NCBI GenBank assembly: GCA_019187085.1
Contig: JABARS010000031.1
Location: forward strand, 1 to 62,880
Reading direction: 5' to 3'
Origin: Pseudorhodoplanes sp.
Lineage (GTDB): Bacteria; Pseudomonadota; Alphaproteobacteria; Rhizobiales; Xanthobacteraceae
DNA length: 62,880 bases
Within the stretch, counting starts at the first letter, position 1; each line of letters opens with the position of its first letter. The translations under genes and the position numbers were made by a program. This document shows positions 1 to 8,926 of the stretch, piece after piece. Below the pieces are notes generated by a model, which did no database searches, was not told where the DNA came from, and saw only the letters and a program-made list of their open reading frames with translations.

Positions 1-2
1 GC

Positions 3-125
3 GCCGACAAGCGCAGCGTGCAGCTCACCCGCAACGCCTACGGCCAGCCGGCGCGCGCGCGCGTTGCGCCGGCAACGCCGCTGCGCCCCGGCGACACCAT
101 CCACATTCCCGAACGGTGGTTCTGA
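3..125 (+). CDS. Polysaccharide export protein, C-terminal end only
   Basis: Only the last 40 codons are inside the window, ending at a TGA at 123-125. The tail reads LRPGDTIHIPERWF, which resembles the end of Wza/BexD-type outer-membrane polysaccharide export proteins, where a final 'GD-x-I-x-VPER-WF' segment is common. The ATG of the following glycosyltransferase lies two bases downstream, and the whole neighbourhood is exopolysaccharide synthesis, which fits an export auxiliary protein. The identification rests on a short tail plus context; the N-terminal domain is not visible. Confidence 0.55.
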   Translation, partial: ADKRSVQLTRNAYGQPARARVAPATPLRPGDTIHIPERWF

Positions 126-127
126 GC

Positions 128-1273
128 ATGCCGCCCTCGCCCGACACGCTTGCCATCGTCCATGTGCTGCGCGCTCCGCTCGGCGGCCTGTTCCGCCACG
201 TGCTTGATGTCGCCGAAGGCCAGTCGGCGCGCGGTCACCGCGTCGGGATCGTCGCCGACAGCACGACCGGCGGCGACATGGGAACGATGCTGCTCGACCG
301 CATCAGACCGATGCTCGCGCTCGGGGTTACGCGCTTTCCGATGCCGCGCCAGATCGGCTTCGGCGACGCCGTCTCGATCCGGCGCGTCGCCGCCGTGTTG
401 CGCGCGCAGCCACTCGACGTCGTGCACGGCCATGGATCGAAGGGCGGCGCATATGGACGTCTCGCCGCGCCGCGCTCCGCAATCACCGTCTACACGCCGC
501 ATGGCGGTAGCCTGCATTTCCGGCGCACCAGCCCCGCCGGCCTGATCTACGACACGATCGAATGGGCGCTCGCGCGCCGCACCGATCTTTTCCTGTTCGA
601 AAGCGAATATGCGCGCACGATGTTCCGCAACCGCATCGATCCTGGCCTTGCGCTGATCCGCGTCGCGCGCAACGGTCTCACCACGCGCGATTTCGATCCG
701 GTAACGGTGCGCCCCGACGCGACCGACCTATTGTTCATCGGCGAATTGCGCACGATCAAAGGCGTCGATCTCCTGCTCGACGCCCTTGCCGACCTGCGCG
801 AAGCGGGTCTGCCGCTCACTGCGACCATCGTCGGCGACGGGCCCGACCGCGAGGCGCTCAAATCGCAAGCCGCGCAGCTCGGGCTCGGCGGCGCCGTGCG
901 CTTTCTTGCACCGATGCCTGCGCGCGAGGCGTTCGGGCTCGGCCGCATCGCGGTCGTGCCGTCGCGTGCTGAATCGCTGCCCTATATCGTCCTCGAGCTG
1001 GCTGCTGCCGGCCTGCCGATGATCGTCACCAATGTCGGCGGCATCGCCGAAATCTTCGGGCCGCAGGCCGACCGCCTGATCGCAAGCGGCGACCGCGCCG
1101 CACTCGGCCGCGCCGTCGCGTCCGCCGTTAACGATCCGCAAACCATGATGACGGCGGCGAGCGTGCTGCGTGAACGCGTGCGCCGCGAATTTTCCGCCGA
1201 ACGGATGGTCCATGACGGCCTTGCCGCCTATCGCGAAGCGATCGCGATCAGGAATTCTTCATCGGTTGCATAA
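128..1273 (+). CDS. Glycosyltransferase family 4
   Basis: A 381-residue cytoplasmic GT-B glycosyltransferase predicted to add a sugar from a nucleotide-sugar donor to the lipid-linked exopolysaccharide repeat unit. The N-terminal half has a GGLFRHVLD loop near residue 16 and HGHGSKGG near residue 100. The C-terminal half carries FIGELRTIKGVD and the GT4 EX7E motif in SRAESLPYIVLEL near residue 280. A GTG at 116 would add four residues and overlap the upstream gene; I prefer the ATG at 128, two bases after that stop. Sugar specificity cannot be read from the sequence. Confidence 0.85.
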   Translation: MPPSPDTLAIVHVLRAPLGGLFRHVLDVAEGQSARGHRVGIVADSTTGGDMGTMLLDRIRPMLALGVTRFPMPRQIGFGDAVSIRRVAAVLRAQPLDVVHGHGSKGGAYGRLAAPRSAITVYTPHGGSLHFRRTSPAGLIYDTIEWALARRTDLFLFESEYARTMFRNRIDPGLALIRVARNGLTTRDFDPVTVRPDATDLLFIGELRTIKGVDLLLDALADLREAGLPLTATIVGDGPDREALKSQAAQLGLGGAVRFLAPMPAREAFGLGRIAVVPSRAESLPYIVLELAAAGLPMIVTNVGGIAEIFGPQADRLIASGDRAALGRAVASAVNDPQTMMTAASVLRERVRREFSAERMVHDGLAAYREAIAIRNSSSVA

Positions 1274-1364
1274 GCTTTTATTGAAACATTTCCGCTAGAA
1301 GTGACGCCAAGGGAACGAAAAGGTCGCGGACGACGATGTCCGGAAAGACCTTGCGGGTGGCGTC

Positions 1365-2915
1365 ATGATCGAAACGAACGCTCACAATACGTTGAGCGCG
1401 GCGCCGGTATTGGCGGCTGCGCTCGTGGAACCGTCGGCCGCACCGCGGCGCGAGGCACACCTCTCGCCTGCGGCACTTTCCGTCATCGCCAGCGAGCCGC
1501 GCGCAACGGCGTTCTCGCCGATCGTGGTCGCCGGAATCGTGCGCATGATGGAATTCGTGCTGATCAACCTGATCGGCGCGGCGGTGTTTCTCGGCTATGT
1601 CGGCACCAGCGAGGACTCGCATTGGGTTTATGCCACGGCGATCCTGTCGCTTTCGGTCGTCGCCATCCTCGCCTTTCAGTGCGTAGAGCTTTACGACGTC
1701 TACGCCTTCCGCCGCCCGGTCACGCAGATGGCGAAGCTCGTCTCGACCTGGTCGATCGTGTTCATGGCAGGCACCGCGGTCGGCTTCATGGCCAAGATGG
1801 GCCAGGATTTCTCGCGCGGCTGGTTCCTCGGCTTCTATGGTTTCGGCCTGCTCGCGCTGATGACGTCGCGGCTTGTCCTCTACAGGATCGTCCGCCGCTG
1901 GATGCGGCAAGGACGCCTGACGCGGCGCACCGTCGTGGTCGGCGCCGGCGAGCCCGGCGAGAGGCTCATCCGCGTCCTGCGCACGCAGCCCGATAGCGAC
2001 GTGCGCGTCATCGGCGTATTCGACGACCGCAGCGACAGCCGCTCCCCGGACAGTTGCGGGGGCCTGAAAAAGCTCGGAACCGTCGACGACTTCATCGAAT
2101 TCGCGCGGCGCACGCGCGTCGATCTCGTGGTCTTCTCGCTGCCGATCAGCGCCGAGAACCGCATCCTGCAGATGCTCAAGAAGCTGTGGGTGCTGCCGGT
2201 CGACATCCGCCTGTCGGCGCATTCCAACAAGCTGCGTTTCCGGCCCCGCTCCTATTCCTATCTCGGCGAAGTGCCGGTAATCGACGTGTTCGACCGCCCG
2301 ATCGCGGACTGGGACGTCGTCATGAAATGGCTGTTCGACAAGATCATCGGCGGGCTGGCGCTGATCCTGCTCGCGCCGCTCATGCTGCTGGTCGCCATCG
2401 CCATCAAGCTCGACAGCCGCGGGCCGGTTCTGTTCAAGCAGAAGCGCTACGGCTTCAACAACGACCTGATCGAGATCTACAAATTCCGCTCGATGTATGC
2501 CGAGGCCGCCGACGCCACCGCCGCAAAGCTCGTCACCAAAGACGATCCGCGCGTCACCCGCGTCGGCCGCTTCATCCGCAAGGCGAGCATCGACGAATTG
2601 CCGCAGCTCTTCAACGTGGTGTTCAAGGGCAATCTGTCGCTCGTCGGCCCCCGCCCGCACGCGGTCAATGCCAAGGCCGAGGCACGCCTCTATGCCGACG
2701 CGGTGGACGGCTATTTTGCCCGCCACCGCGTCAAGCCGGGTGTCACCGGCTGGGCTCAGATCAACGGCTGGCGCGGAGAAACCGATACCGCCGAGAAGAT
2801 CCAGAAGCGGGTGGAATACGATCTTTACTATATTGAAAACTGGTCGGTGCTATTCGACGCGTACATCCTGGCGATGACGCCGTTCGCATTGCTCAAGACC
2901 GAGAACGCCTATTGA
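1365..2915 (+). CDS. Undecaprenyl-phosphate sugar phosphotransferase (WcaJ-like)
   Basis: A 516-residue polyprenyl-phosphate hexose-1-phosphate transferase that starts exopolysaccharide repeat-unit synthesis at the inner membrane. It has several N-terminal membrane segments (about residues 55-165), a central nucleotide-binding-like region ([15 protein letters not shown] near 190) and a C-terminal bacterial sugar transferase domain. That domain begins with a hydrophobic re-entrant helix near residue 325 and contains [25 protein letters not shown] and [17 protein letters not shown]. The length fits the undecaprenyl-phosphate glucose phosphotransferase subgroup. The stop overlaps the next gene's TTG start, so the two are probably translationally coupled. 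Confidence 0.92.
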   Translation: MIETNAHNTLSAAPVLAAALVEPSAAPRREAHLSPAALSVIASEPRATAFSPIVVAGIVRMMEFVLINLIGAAVFLGYVGTSEDSHWVYATAILSLSVVAILAFQCVELYDVYAFRRPVTQMAKLVSTWSIVFMAGTAVGFMAKMGQDFSRGWFLGFYGFGLLALMTSRLVLYRIVRRWMRQGRLTRRTVVVGAGEPGERLIRVLRTQPDSDVRVIGVFDDRSDSRSPDSCGGLKKLGTVDDFIEFARRTRVDLVVFSLPISAENRILQMLKKLWVLPVDIRLSAHSNKLRFRPRSYSYLGEVPVIDVFDRPIADWDVVMKWLFDKIIGGLALILLAPLMLLVAIAIKLDSRGPVLFKQKRYGFNNDLIEIYKFRSMYAEAADATAAKLVTKDDPRVTRVGRFIRKASIDELPQLFNVVFKGNLSLVGPRPHAVNAKAEARLYADAVDGYFARHRVKPGVTGWAQINGWRGETDTAEKIQKRVEYDLYYIENWSVLFDAYILAMTPFALLKTENAY

Positions 2916-4183
2916 TCACGCTCGACAGCGCGCGGCCGGCCAATTACCAACCCCTTTCGCCGGCGCTCCCGGCCCGGGCGAACGAGGTTCCGCGCCTCGC
3001 CGAGACCCTTCTGTGCGCGGCGCTGTTTCTGTGCGTCTTTTCCAGTTTCTATGTCCTGCGTCAGCCCGCCCCCTATGAGGGCCTCGTGGCGCTACTCGGG
3101 CTGACCTGCATCGTCGCCCGCGTGCCGGTCGACCGCGGCGTGCTGCCGCTGATCGGCCTGCTCCTGATCCTGCAATGCGCGGGAATCGCGTCCGCCTTTC
3201 CGGTCATCGATCACGCCGACGTGCTGCATTTCATCTCGATCTCGAGCTACCTATCGGTCTCCGCGGTCGTCTTCGCCTGTGTCCTGACGCGCAATACCGG
3301 CCCGCGCTTTGCAGTGCTGCGCGCAGCTTATGTCTCGGCCGCCGTGATCGCCTCGCTGATCGGCATCGGTGCCTTCTTCAACCTGATCCCCGGCTCGGAA
3401 ACGTTCATGCTGCACGGGCGCGCGGTGTCCACGTTCAAGGACCCGAACGGCTTCGGGCAGTTCCTCGTGCCGCCGATGCTGCTGCTGATCGAGCGCGTGC
3501 TCGAGGGCGTCGCGCGGCTGCGCCATATCGTGGCGATGACGATCATCGGGGTCGCGCTGCTGCTGGTCTTTTCGCGCGGGGCCTGGGGACATCTGATGAT
3601 CTCGATCTTCATCATGGTCGGGCTGTTCCTCCTGATCGCGCGCAGCCGCAGCGAGCGCAAGCGCCTCGTCACGCTGGTCGTGGCCGCCATCCTCGTCGGC
3701 GCCGCCACGATGACCGCGCTCCTGTCCAACGAGACGGTCGGCGAGATGCTGATGCAGCGCGCGCGCCTGCTGCAGGAATACGACGTCGGCTCATCCGGCT
3801 CGCGCTTCAACATCCAGGAAAAGAGCATCGAGGAAATCCTCGACCATCCCAACGGCATGGGGCCGTGGGTGTTCGGCAACCGCTACGGCCTCGTCTCGCA
3901 CAATTCCTATCTCGGCACGCTGCTCAACCATGGCTGGCTTGGCGGCATCGCTTATCTGACACTGACGCTCGTGTCGTTCGCGGCAGGCTTTCGCGCCTCG
4001 CTTATCCGCACGCCGTGGCAATTGTCCACCATCGCCATCTACGCGACCTTTATCGGCTATGCATTCCAGAGCCTCCTAGTCGATACCGACCATGTGCGGC
4101 CCTATTACCTCATTCTTGGCGTGCTCTGGGGCTTGATCGCCGCAAGCGTGCGCCACCAGGCGCTCGCACGCGACGTGACCTGA
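2912..4183 (+). CDS. O-antigen ligase / Wzy-type polymerase-like membrane protein
   Basis: A 423-residue protein with about ten hydrophobic helices and one larger loop (roughly residues 245-340), the layout of the O-antigen ligase/Wzy polymerase superfamily. The helix VFSRGAWGHLMISIFIMV near residue 215 matches the conserved 'SRG' region of that family. In this cluster it probably polymerises or ligates exopolysaccharide repeats at the periplasmic face. The predicted start is a TTG at 2912 overlapping the previous stop (TTGA); no better ATG or GTG exists near the conserved N-terminal helix. Polymerase and ligase roles cannot be separated from sequence. Confidence 0.8.
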   Translation: MITLDSARPANYQPLSPALPARANEVPRLAETLLCAALFLCVFSSFYVLRQPAPYEGLVALLGLTCIVARVPVDRGVLPLIGLLLILQCAGIASAFPVIDHADVLHFISISSYLSVSAVVFACVLTRNTGPRFAVLRAAYVSAAVIASLIGIGAFFNLIPGSETFMLHGRAVSTFKDPNGFGQFLVPPMLLLIERVLEGVARLRHIVAMTIIGVALLLVFSRGAWGHLMISIFIMVGLFLLIARSRSERKRLVTLVVAAILVGAATMTALLSNETVGEMLMQRARLLQEYDVGSSGSRFNIQEKSIEEILDHPNGMGPWVFGNRYGLVSHNSYLGTLLNHGWLGGIAYLTLTLVSFAAGFRASLIRTPWQLSTIAIYATFIGYAFQSLLVDTDHVRPYYLILGVLWGLIAASVRHQALARDVT

Positions 4184-4185
4184 GG

Positions 4186-5058
4186 TCAGCGGCCAGCGAC
4201 CGCTTCGCTCGCGAGCCGGCGCGAGCGAACATAATGTACCAGACCGCTGAACCACTGCTCCGGCAGCACGAACGCGACCGTGAGCAACGCAAGCGCCAGC
4301 CCGAGCGTGACGTCGTGCGGCACCGAGCGCCATTTCCACCATTGCCGCAGCACGCCCGGCAGCCGGTAGAGGTCGCTGTGCTTGCGGCGGATATCGGACC
4401 ACAGCCGCGCATGCAGGGTCGAGGACTTGCTCATCAGCATGCCTTCGCTGCTCACCCAATAGACGGTGAGCGGCTTCCTGATGCCGATGCCGCGAAAGCC
4501 GGCCTTGGCGAGCGCGATATTGAACTCCCAGTCCTCGTAGCCGTCGCGCATTCTCTCGTCATAGCCGCCGACCGCGCGCCAGGCGCTCTTGCGCAACAGC
4601 ATGCAATAGGTCAGCCGGTTGACGAAGAGCTGGTCGAAGGCGTTGAAATGGTGCTCGGCAAGTCCCGATCGCGCGCCCGCCAGCCGCTCGTCGGTGAAGA
4701 CGAAACCGACATCGGCGGGCGCCGTGCGCATCGCCGCGATCGTCTCCGCCAGAAATTGCGGCTCCAGGCTGTCGTCGCAATCGAGCGGCAGCACGTATTC
4801 GGCCTGCGCCGCGCGAAAGCCGGTATTGCGCGCATTCGAAAGTCCGCCGTTCGCCTGCCGGATGACGCGGATATCGGCGGGCAGCGACGCCAGCCTGGAA
4901 ACGGTCTGCGGGTCGGTCGAGCCGTCGTCGACGATGATGGTCTCGAAATCGCGGAACGTCTGGTGCTTGAGCGTCTCGACCAGCCGGTCGAGGAAGCGCC
5001 CGCCATTATAACAGGGCACGACGACGCTGACGGCCGGCGACTGAATCTCGTCTGACAT
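4186..5058 (-). CDS. Glycosyltransferase family 2
   Basis: A 290-residue GT-A glycosyltransferase, inverting by family. Visible motifs are VSVVVPCYNGGRFLD at the N-terminus, the nucleotide-binding DDGSTDP, the metal-binding LDCDDSLEP near residue 100, and GYDERMRDGYEDWEFN, which supplies the catalytic acidic residues. A hydrophobic stretch near the C-terminus (LALALLTVAFVL) suggests membrane association. The ATG at 5058 (MSDEIQSP) precedes the conserved fold; a GTG at 5103 would add 15 unconserved residues. It lies on the opposite strand to the rest of the polysaccharide genes and is convergent with the ligase-like gene, with two bases between their stops. Confidence 0.87.
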   Translation of the reverse strand: MSDEIQSPAVSVVVPCYNGGRFLDRLVETLKHQTFRDFETIIVDDGSTDPQTVSRLASLPADIRVIRQANGGLSNARNTGFRAAQAEYVLPLDCDDSLEPQFLAETIAAMRTAPADVGFVFTDERLAGARSGLAEHHFNAFDQLFVNRLTYCMLLRKSAWRAVGGYDERMRDGYEDWEFNIALAKAGFRGIGIRKPLTVYWVSSEGMLMSKSSTLHARLWSDIRRKHSDLYRLPGVLRQWWKWRSVPHDVTLGLALALLTVAFVLPEQWFSGLVHYVRSRRLASEAVAGR

Positions 5059-5202
5059 AGGTTGGTTCCCGCCTCCCGCGGCGGAGCTCCGCAGGTCGTC
5101 CACACGCGGCCGCGAACGTTAAAACGTCGGCGGTAAACAATCGGTGAGAGTCGGTCGGTAGAATCCCGGCCATTCGGCATTCTGCCGCCCCGCCGGGACA
5201 CC

Positions 5203-6486
5203 ATGGCCCTTACCCTTGAAACGCTGCACCGACTGTTCGAGCAGGCCACGCTGATCGGCCTGCGCGGCACGGTCACGCTCGCGAAGTTCGCGCTTGCGCT
5301 CTATACCGCGCGGTATCTGGGTCTGGCGGATCTCGGCGTCTACGGCCTCGTGGCCGGTGCGCTGACGATCGTGCCGGCGGTGTTCGGTTTCGGAATCACC
5401 GATACGATCAGCCGGCAGGTGGTCGCGGTGGCGCGCGCGGTGGCGGCCCCACTGGTCACGACCCGTCTGTCGCTGTCGATGAGCGTGCACCTGATCGGCC
5501 AGCCGCTCGCCTGGCTGCTCAACGCCGCGCTCGGCGAGCCGATCCCCTGGCATCTCGGCGTTCCGATCGGGCTGATCCTGTTCCTGGACCATCTCGCCTC
5601 CGACACCGGCGACATGCTGATCCTGCGCGGCCGCGTGTTCTTCGCCAACGTGCTCCTGTTCGTGCGCGCCGGCCTGTGGCCGCCCGCCGTCATCGCGACC
5701 GGCCTGATCTTTCCGGCAACGCGTAACCTCGACTGGCTGCTTTATGGCTGGCTCGCGAGCCTGATCGTGACCTGGCTGATCGTCGCCGGCTTTCTTGCGC
5801 GCAGGCAGCGCTGGCGCGACATGCGGCTTGACCTGAAATGGCTGCATGCCAGTCTGCGCGCCAGCATGCCGTTCCACATCAAGGATATCAGCGGCGTCAC
5901 GAGCCTTTACCTTGATCGGTTCCTGATCTCGTTCTTCCTCGGCCTCGAACTGACCGGCGTCTATACTTTCTTCTGGTCGGTCGCCAACGTGGCGCATTCG
6001 CTGGTGGTCTACAGCATCGTGCAGGCGCGCATCGCACAGCTCGTCGCCGCCGCGCGCATGGTCGAAGCCGCCGCCTTCCGCACGCTCGAACGGCGTACCC
6101 AGATCGAGGTCGCCGGATGGGTCGCGCTTCTCGCCGGCGGCGCGCTGGTCGCAATGCCGATCCTGCTGCCGTTCCTCGACCGGCCGCTGCTGCAGGATTA
6201 TCTGCCGGTATTCTGGATCATGCTGGTCGCCACGGTCCTGCGCGTGGGCGCTGACGGCTACAGCTTCGCGCTGCTCGCCTTGCACCGCGACCGCGCCATC
6301 CTCATCATCGCAGTTGCCGGCGCCATCGGTTCCGCGCTCGCCAACATTCTTTTGGTACAGCCTTTCGGCATTTATGGCGCGACGCTCGGCTATGTCCTGA
6401 CCTCGGCCGGCCTGCTCGTGGCCCGCTATGCCTGCAGCCGCGCGCCGGGTGAAGCCCTGCGCGCGCGCCCGGAAACGGTCGGCTGA
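5203..6486 (+). CDS. Polysaccharide flippase (Wzx/MOP superfamily)
   Basis: A 427-residue multispanning membrane protein with about twelve hydrophobic helices. It has the feel of the oligosaccharidyl-lipid flippase family: an N-terminal LARFALALYTARYLG-like segment and charged, proline-poor helices throughout. The expected role is to move the undecaprenyl-pyrophosphate-linked repeat unit across the inner membrane for polymerisation. It starts a plus-strand pair with the following GT4 and is divergent from the GT2 across a 144-bp promoter-bearing gap. Family assignment rests on topology and context; no catalytic motif exists in this family. Confidence 0.8.
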   Translation: MALTLETLHRLFEQATLIGLRGTVTLAKFALALYTARYLGLADLGVYGLVAGALTIVPAVFGFGITDTISRQVVAVARAVAAPLVTTRLSLSMSVHLIGQPLAWLLNAALGEPIPWHLGVPIGLILFLDHLASDTGDMLILRGRVFFANVLLFVRAGLWPPAVIATGLIFPATRNLDWLLYGWLASLIVTWLIVAGFLARRQRWRDMRLDLKWLHASLRASMPFHIKDISGVTSLYLDRFLISFFLGLELTGVYTFFWSVANVAHSLVVYSIVQARIAQLVAAARMVEAAAFRTLERRTQIEVAGWVALLAGGALVAMPILLPFLDRPLLQDYLPVFWIMLVATVLRVGADGYSFALLALHRDRAILIIAVAGAIGSALANILLVQPFGIYGATLGYVLTSAGLLVARYACSRAPGEALRARPETVG

Positions 6487-6536
6487 TCTTAACCATTTCG
6501 CGACACAGTGGCAGGCCTTGAGCGGAAGACACCTGC

Positions 6537-7583
6537 GTGCGCATCCTCATCTCGTCGTATCAGTTCCTGCCCTCGATCGGCGGCCTTGAGACCGCGACGC
6601 TCACGCTCGCGGACGGCCTCGCCGAGCGCGGGCACGACGTCACGGTCGTCACCGCCACGCCCGCCGACGGACCCGACTGCTTTGCCTTCCGTGTCTGCCG
6701 CAATCCCGGTGCCGCCGCTTTGGTCGGCCTTGTCCGGGAAGCCGACATTGTCTGGCAGAACCATGTCAGCCTGCGCATGCTCTGGCCGCTCCTCCTCGTG
6801 CGCCGGCCGCTCATCATCATGCACCACATCTGGCTGACCGAGCATGCCGAGGCGGGCCCGCGCTTCGGCACGCTGAAGCGGCTCGCCTGCAAGCTCGGCA
6901 CCAACGTCTTCGTCAGCGATATCCTGCGCCGCTCGGCGCAACTGCCGGGCCGGATCATTCCGAACTCCTACGATGAGGCGACCTTCCGGTTGCTGCCGGA
7001 GGTGGAGCGCGACCGCGACGTGGCGTTTCTCGGCCGGCTCGTTCCGTTCAAGGGCGCGGATACCGTGATCGATGCGGTCGCACTCCTTGCCGCCCGCCAC
7101 CGGCGCGTGAATGCGACCATGATCGGCCTCGGCCCCGAGGAAGGCGCATTGCGGGCGCGCACGGATGCGGCCGGCATCACCGACCGCGTGGCCTTCGCGG
7201 GTCCCGTGCGCGGGGACGCGCTTGCACGCCTGCTCAACCGGCACCGGATCATGGTCGTGCCCTCGCGCTGGGAGGAGCCGTTCGGAATTGTCGTGCTGGA
7301 GGGGCTCGCCTGCGGCTGCGTGGTCGCGGTGGCCGACAGCGGCGCATTGCCGGAAGTGGTCGGGCCGTGCGGACCGGTCTTTCCCAAGAACGACGCGGCC
7401 GCCCTCGCCGCAACGCTCGACGACTTGCTGCAGAACCCCGAGCGCCTCAACGCCTATCGCGGACGCACGCCGGCGCATCTTGCGAAATTCACCAAGCGGG
7501 CCTTTATCGACGCGTGCGAGGCGACCATCCACGAGTCGGTTACGGCGTCCTCGCGCGGCGCGCTGTTTTCCCTGCGAAACTGA
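6537..7583 (+). CDS. Glycosyltransferase family 4
   Basis: A 348-residue GT-B glycosyltransferase. The N-terminus has ISSYQFLPSIGGLETATL, the glycine loop typical of GT4. The C-terminal domain has FLGRLVPFKGADTVIDAV and the EX7E motif within SRWEEPFGIVVLEGLACG near residue 245. The start is a GTG at 6537; the first conserved strand (RILISSYQFLPS) begins immediately, leaving no room for a later start. It lies 50 bp after the flippase gene and is the last exopolysaccharide gene before the tRNA. Donor and acceptor sugars are unknown. Confidence 0.87.
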   Translation: MRILISSYQFLPSIGGLETATLTLADGLAERGHDVTVVTATPADGPDCFAFRVCRNPGAAALVGLVREADIVWQNHVSLRMLWPLLLVRRPLIIMHHIWLTEHAEAGPRFGTLKRLACKLGTNVFVSDILRRSAQLPGRIIPNSYDEATFRLLPEVERDRDVAFLGRLVPFKGADTVIDAVALLAARHRRVNATMIGLGPEEGALRARTDAAGITDRVAFAGPVRGDALARLLNRHRIMVVPSRWEEPFGIVVLEGLACGCVVAVADSGALPEVVGPCGPVFPKNDAAALAATLDDLLQNPERLNAYRGRTPAHLAKFTKRAFIDACEATIHESVTASSRGALFSLRN

Positions 7584-7647
7584 GCGGAGCCAGCCGCGCT
7601 CGGCCAATTCTTGCATGGGACGGTGCCGGCCACTATAACGGCCGCGT

Positions 7648-7725
7648 CGGAGCGTGGCGCAGCCCGGTTAGCGCACTAGTCTGGGGGACTAGGGGTCGTG
7701 GGTTCAAATCCCGCCGCTCCGACCA
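7648..7725 (+). tRNA. tRNA-Pro (anticodon GGG)
   Basis: The acceptor stem CGGAGCG (7648-7654) pairs with CGCTCCG (7715-7721), followed by discriminator A and an encoded CCA (7723-7725). The D arm is GCGC-AGCCCGGTTA-GCGC. The anticodon arm CTAGT/ACTAG encloses a CTGGGGG loop with anticodon GGG at 7683-7685. The T arm contains GGTTCAAATC. It reads CCC and, by wobble, CCU proline codons. It sits between the exopolysaccharide cluster and the accessory metabolic island. Confidence 0.97.
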
Positions 7726-7788
7726 TTCCATCCGCCCGCCGGAAGCGGCCGCCTCGCCACTCGTCCGCTCTCGCCCGCGACCTTGCCG

Positions 7789-8814
7789 TCAGGCGATCTT
7801 GATCTTGCTGCGGCCCTCGTAGAGATCGCGGCCGGCGGCCAGCGCGCGAATCTTGCCGTCGGCGATGCCGCGCTTGAGCATCCAGAACCCGCAATCGGGG
7901 TGGATGTATTTCACCCGGCCGGCGCCGATCAGATTCTCCGCCCGTTCGATCGCACGCGCGATCTTGTCCGCGCTCTCGACCTCGGTCGATTTGACATCGA
8001 CCACGCCAAGCCCGAAGCCGATCTCCGGCCGCAGGTCGCGGAACGCGGCGAGTTCCTCGGCCGGACGATGCGCGTTCTCCATGACGATATGGTCGACATG
8101 CAGCGCATTGAGATAGTCGATCAGCTTGCTCCAGGTGCCTTTCTGAATCGATTGGCCGCCGTAATTGCCGAAGCACAGATGCACCGCCGGCACCGTGCGA
8201 ACCGCGTCGAGCACGCGGTTGAGCGCCGCGGCGGCCCAGGTCCATTCGTCGGGGCTGCCCGGCAGGTTCGCTTCGTCGAGCTGGACGACATCGGCGTCGA
8301 GATGGCGGACCTGCTCGGCGAGCGCATCCGCCAGCGCCATCGCAAGGTCGGGCAGGCTCTTGTAGTGCTGGTCGACCAGCGTCTTGGCCAGCATGTGCGG
8401 TCCGGTAATGGTGAACTTGAACGGCCGCGATGCCAGCCGCCGGGCGCGCGCGCAGGCATGCACGAGATCGAGACTGCCCGAACCGACCGGTCCGTCGACG
8501 ACCGCCGGTGGCCGCGAGCGGAATCCCATGCCGCGCTGCGCGCGATAGGCGACCAGTTCGTCGAACGTGATATCGGTGCGGATGCCGGCCATCGGGCGCA
8601 CGAAATACTCGATCATCCCGTTGGTCTCGGGATGGTTCACGTCGAACCGCGACAGTTCGCCGTCGCACACGAGATCGATCCCGGCCTGCTCCTGGGTATG
8701 GATCACGACGCGCGTCGCATCGATCAAGGCCTGCTCGGAGGGCAGCGCGGACAGCCAGTCGGGAACCGGATAGGAGCCGACGACAGTCGTCTTGATGCGG
8801 GGCTGGCTGATCAT
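7789..8814 (-). CDS. MetE C-terminal-like (cobalamin-independent methionine synthase superfamily) enzyme
   Basis: A 341-residue protein of the UROD/MetE TIM-barrel superfamily, half the length of full MetE and lacking its N-terminal barrel. It begins TTVVGSYPVPDWL, the substrate-loop start seen in MetE C-terminal domains. Predicted zinc ligands are the His and Cys in VHLCFGNYGG and the Cys in HPDCGFWML. The likely chemistry is methyl transfer to a thiol, but the natural donor and acceptor are unknown; stand-alone MetE-like proteins often act in catabolic or C-S bond pathways. It is transcribed away from the SDR-like gene across a gap containing a variant of the TetR palindrome (8865-8880). 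Confidence 0.82.
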   Translation of the reverse strand: MISQPRIKTTVVGSYPVPDWLSALPSEQALIDATRVVIHTQEQAGIDLVCDGELSRFDVNHPETNGMIEYFVRPMAGIRTDITFDELVAYRAQRGMGFRSRPPAVVDGPVGSGSLDLVHACARARRLASRPFKFTITGPHMLAKTLVDQHYKSLPDLAMALADALAEQVRHLDADVVQLDEANLPGSPDEWTWAAAALNRVLDAVRTVPAVHLCFGNYGGQSIQKGTWSKLIDYLNALHVDHIVMENAHRPAEELAAFRDLRPEIGFGLGVVDVKSTEVESADKIARAIERAENLIGAGRVKYIHPDCGFWMLKRGIADGKIRALAAGRDLYEGRSKIKIA

Positions 8815-8864
8815 GACGGAATTTCTCCGGGAGCGACGGTGATGGACACGGGCACGCGCGTTTG

Positions 8865-8880
8865 TTATCCAAACGGTTAA
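8865..8880. promoter_or_regulatory. Candidate TetR operator (variant palindrome) in a divergent promoter
   Basis: TTATCC-AAAC-GGTTAA has the same 16-bp length and 4-bp spacer as the two perfect palindromes at 11972 and 12716. Each half differs at the outer base, and the left half also at one inner base. It lies in the 112-bp gap between the divergent MetE-like and SDR-like genes, where a repressor could control both. Its role is inferred from position and similarity. Confidence 0.5.
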
Positions 8881-8926
8881 TGAACGGATTGTCCAGCGCA
8901 GATTTGCCTCCCGCGACAGGTTGCCG

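Noticed and set aside
1278..2726. Long minus-strand open frame of 482 codons opposite the WcaJ-like gene
   Set aside because: Antisense shadow caused by high GC third positions; its sequence is Arg/Asp/His-rich without family motifs, while the plus strand has a clear conserved protein.
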